A stretch of 64,000 nucleotides of DNA. It comes from Nomia melanderi (taxonomy: Eukaryota > Arthropoda > Insecta > Hymenoptera > Halictidae). The translations under genes were made by a program, and so were the position numbers. Where the stretch lies: the NCBI RefSeq assembly GCF_051020985.1, contig NW_027475133.1, forward strand, positions 4,464,001-4,528,000. The letters are read 5' to 3'. Below the pieces are notes generated by a model, which saw nothing but the letters and a program-made list of their open reading frames with translations, was not told the origin of the DNA and did not search any database. This document shows, one piece after another, positions 63,166 to 64,000 of this stretch (its first letter is position 1; every line of letters starts with the position of its first letter).

Positions 63166-64000
63166 CTGTGCAGCGGGAACGACCTCGGACCACCAGCGGC
63201 CGAGAATACTACAGTCGCATGCGGCCGGACACTCAGGGTCTGGGGAAAATCCAATATATATCTGGTGATATCTCGGGTCCTATTACAGATAGCGAAATAA
63301 ATCAAAGTGCATTGTCTGTAGGAGGCCCTGGCGCGTGAATGTGTGCAGCGGGATCGACCTCGGACCACCAGGGGCCGAGAAAGTCACCGTTTCATGGGGC
63401 CGGACTGTCAGGGTCAGGGAAAAATCCGATATATATCTGGTGATATCTCGGGTGCTATTACAGATAGCGCAATAAATCAAATTGCATTGTCTGCAGGAGG
63501 CCCTGGCGCATGAATCTGTGTAGCGGGAACGACCTCGGACCAGCAGGGGCCGAGAAAATCACCGTCTCATGAGGCCGGGCTGTCAGGGTCAGGGAAAAAT
63601 GAAATATCTATCTGGTGATATCTCGGGTGCTATTAGAGATAGCGCAATAAATCAAAGTGCATTGTCTGCAGGAGGCCCTAGCGCATGAATCTGTGCAGCG
63701 GGAACGTCCTGGGACCACCAGGGGCCGAGAAAACTACCGTCTCATAGGGCCGGACACTCAGGGTCAGGGAAAAATCCAATATATATCTGGTGATATCTCG
63801 GGTGCTATTACAGATAGCGCAATAAATCAAAGTAAATAATTTGCAGGGAAACCTGGCGCATGAATCTGTGCAGCGGGGTCGACCTCGTGCTACGAGGGAC
63901 CGAGAAAATCACCGTCTCATGGGGCCGGACACTCAGGGTCTGGGAAAAATTCAATATATATCTGGTGATATCTCGGGTGCTATTACAGACAGCGCAATAA

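Larger units (their letters stand above)
1..64000 (+). repeat. Satellite array, 175-bp monomer, about 366 head-to-tail copies
   Basis: The same blocks recur in fixed order every 175 bp from first to last base: GCGCATGAATCTGTGCAGCG, GGAACGACCTCGGACC, CCAGGGGCCGAGAAAA, CTCATGGGGCCGGACAC, TCAGGGTCAGGG, AATCCAATATATATCTGG, TGATATCTCGGGTGCTATTA, GATAGCGCAATAAA, CAAAGTG, then an AGGAGGCCCTG end. All copies lie in one orientation. Phase counting gives 365.8 monomers with a net deficit of 9 bp. The array is cut at both window edges. Open frames of 60-157 codons on both strands recur once per monomer; since 175 is not a multiple of 3 the frame shifts at each copy, and I see no start context, splicing signal or coding constraint. 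Tandem arrays of this size and monomer length are typical of eukaryotic centromeric or pericentromeric heterochromatin. That location is inferred, and I do not recognise the satellite family. Confidence 0.98.

Noticed and set aside
117..63839. Hundreds of open frames of 60-157 codons on both strands, including a recurring 68-codon plus-strand and a 65- or 99-codon minus-strand frame
   Set aside because: They recur once per 175 bp, start mostly at non-ATG codons, and change frame at each monomer because 175 is not a multiple of 3. The longest ones are joined by 1-bp deletions. Nothing suggests translation.
1..64000. CRISPR array
   Set aside because: The whole 175-bp monomer is repeated without unique spacers, and repeat units are far longer than CRISPR repeats.
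1..64000. SINE or tRNA-derived repeat cluster
   Set aside because: I see no RNA polymerase III A and B boxes, no poly-A tails and no target-site duplications; copies are strictly head to tail.
1..64000. Inversion or strand switch within the array
   Set aside because: I checked the orientation of the conserved blocks through the window and found all on the same strand.

Overview
The whole 64 kb is one uninterrupted satellite DNA array. A monomer of 175 bp is repeated head to tail on one strand about 366 times (365.8 by phase counting). The first base falls at monomer position 12 and the last at position 145, where position 1 is the first base of the conserved GCGCATGAAT block, so the array runs out of the window on both sides. 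I see no protein gene, RNA gene, transposon, inversion or unique spacer. The open frames that can be read on either strand recur every 175 bp and are by-products of the repeat. This is eukaryotic heterochromatin-type sequence, possibly centromeric or pericentromeric. The species cannot be told from the sequence.

The monomer is about 53% GC and split in two: positions 1-90 are about 66% GC and positions 91-160 about 33% GC. Nearly every copy has a GATATC (EcoRV) site at 112-117. Two sets of linked single-base variants define type A and type B monomers, with recombinants between them. A rarer monomer carries a 22-bp block of different sequence at the same length.

Layout. Zone 1 (1-18,935) holds three copies of a higher-order repeat: A (1-5,424; 31 monomers), B (5,425-12,947; 43 monomers, the same unit with 12 monomers inserted) and C (12,948-18,935; follows B and then breaks off). 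Zone 2 (18,936-24,314) is a patchwork of overlapping segmental duplications offset by 14, 13, 12 and 7 monomers. Zone 3 (24,315-32,698) holds two copies, and the start of a third, of a 23-monomer (4,025 bp) unit. Zone 4 (32,699 to about 44,760) is less regular, with duplications at 6, 7, 11, 18 and 19 monomers. Two or three strongly diverged monomers follow at about 44,760-45,060. Zone 5 (about 45,061-64,000) has clean tandem duplications of 4, 11 and 12 monomers inside larger repeats.

The copies are so alike that recent, repeated unequal exchange is the simplest explanation. Monomer length is tightly kept: 14 indel sites, most of them copies of a few ancestral events, sum to a net loss of 9 bp over the window. 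The most testable functional hint is a CTCF-like core (CCACCAGGGG followed by C or G) in nearly every monomer, nearly complete in eight of them.
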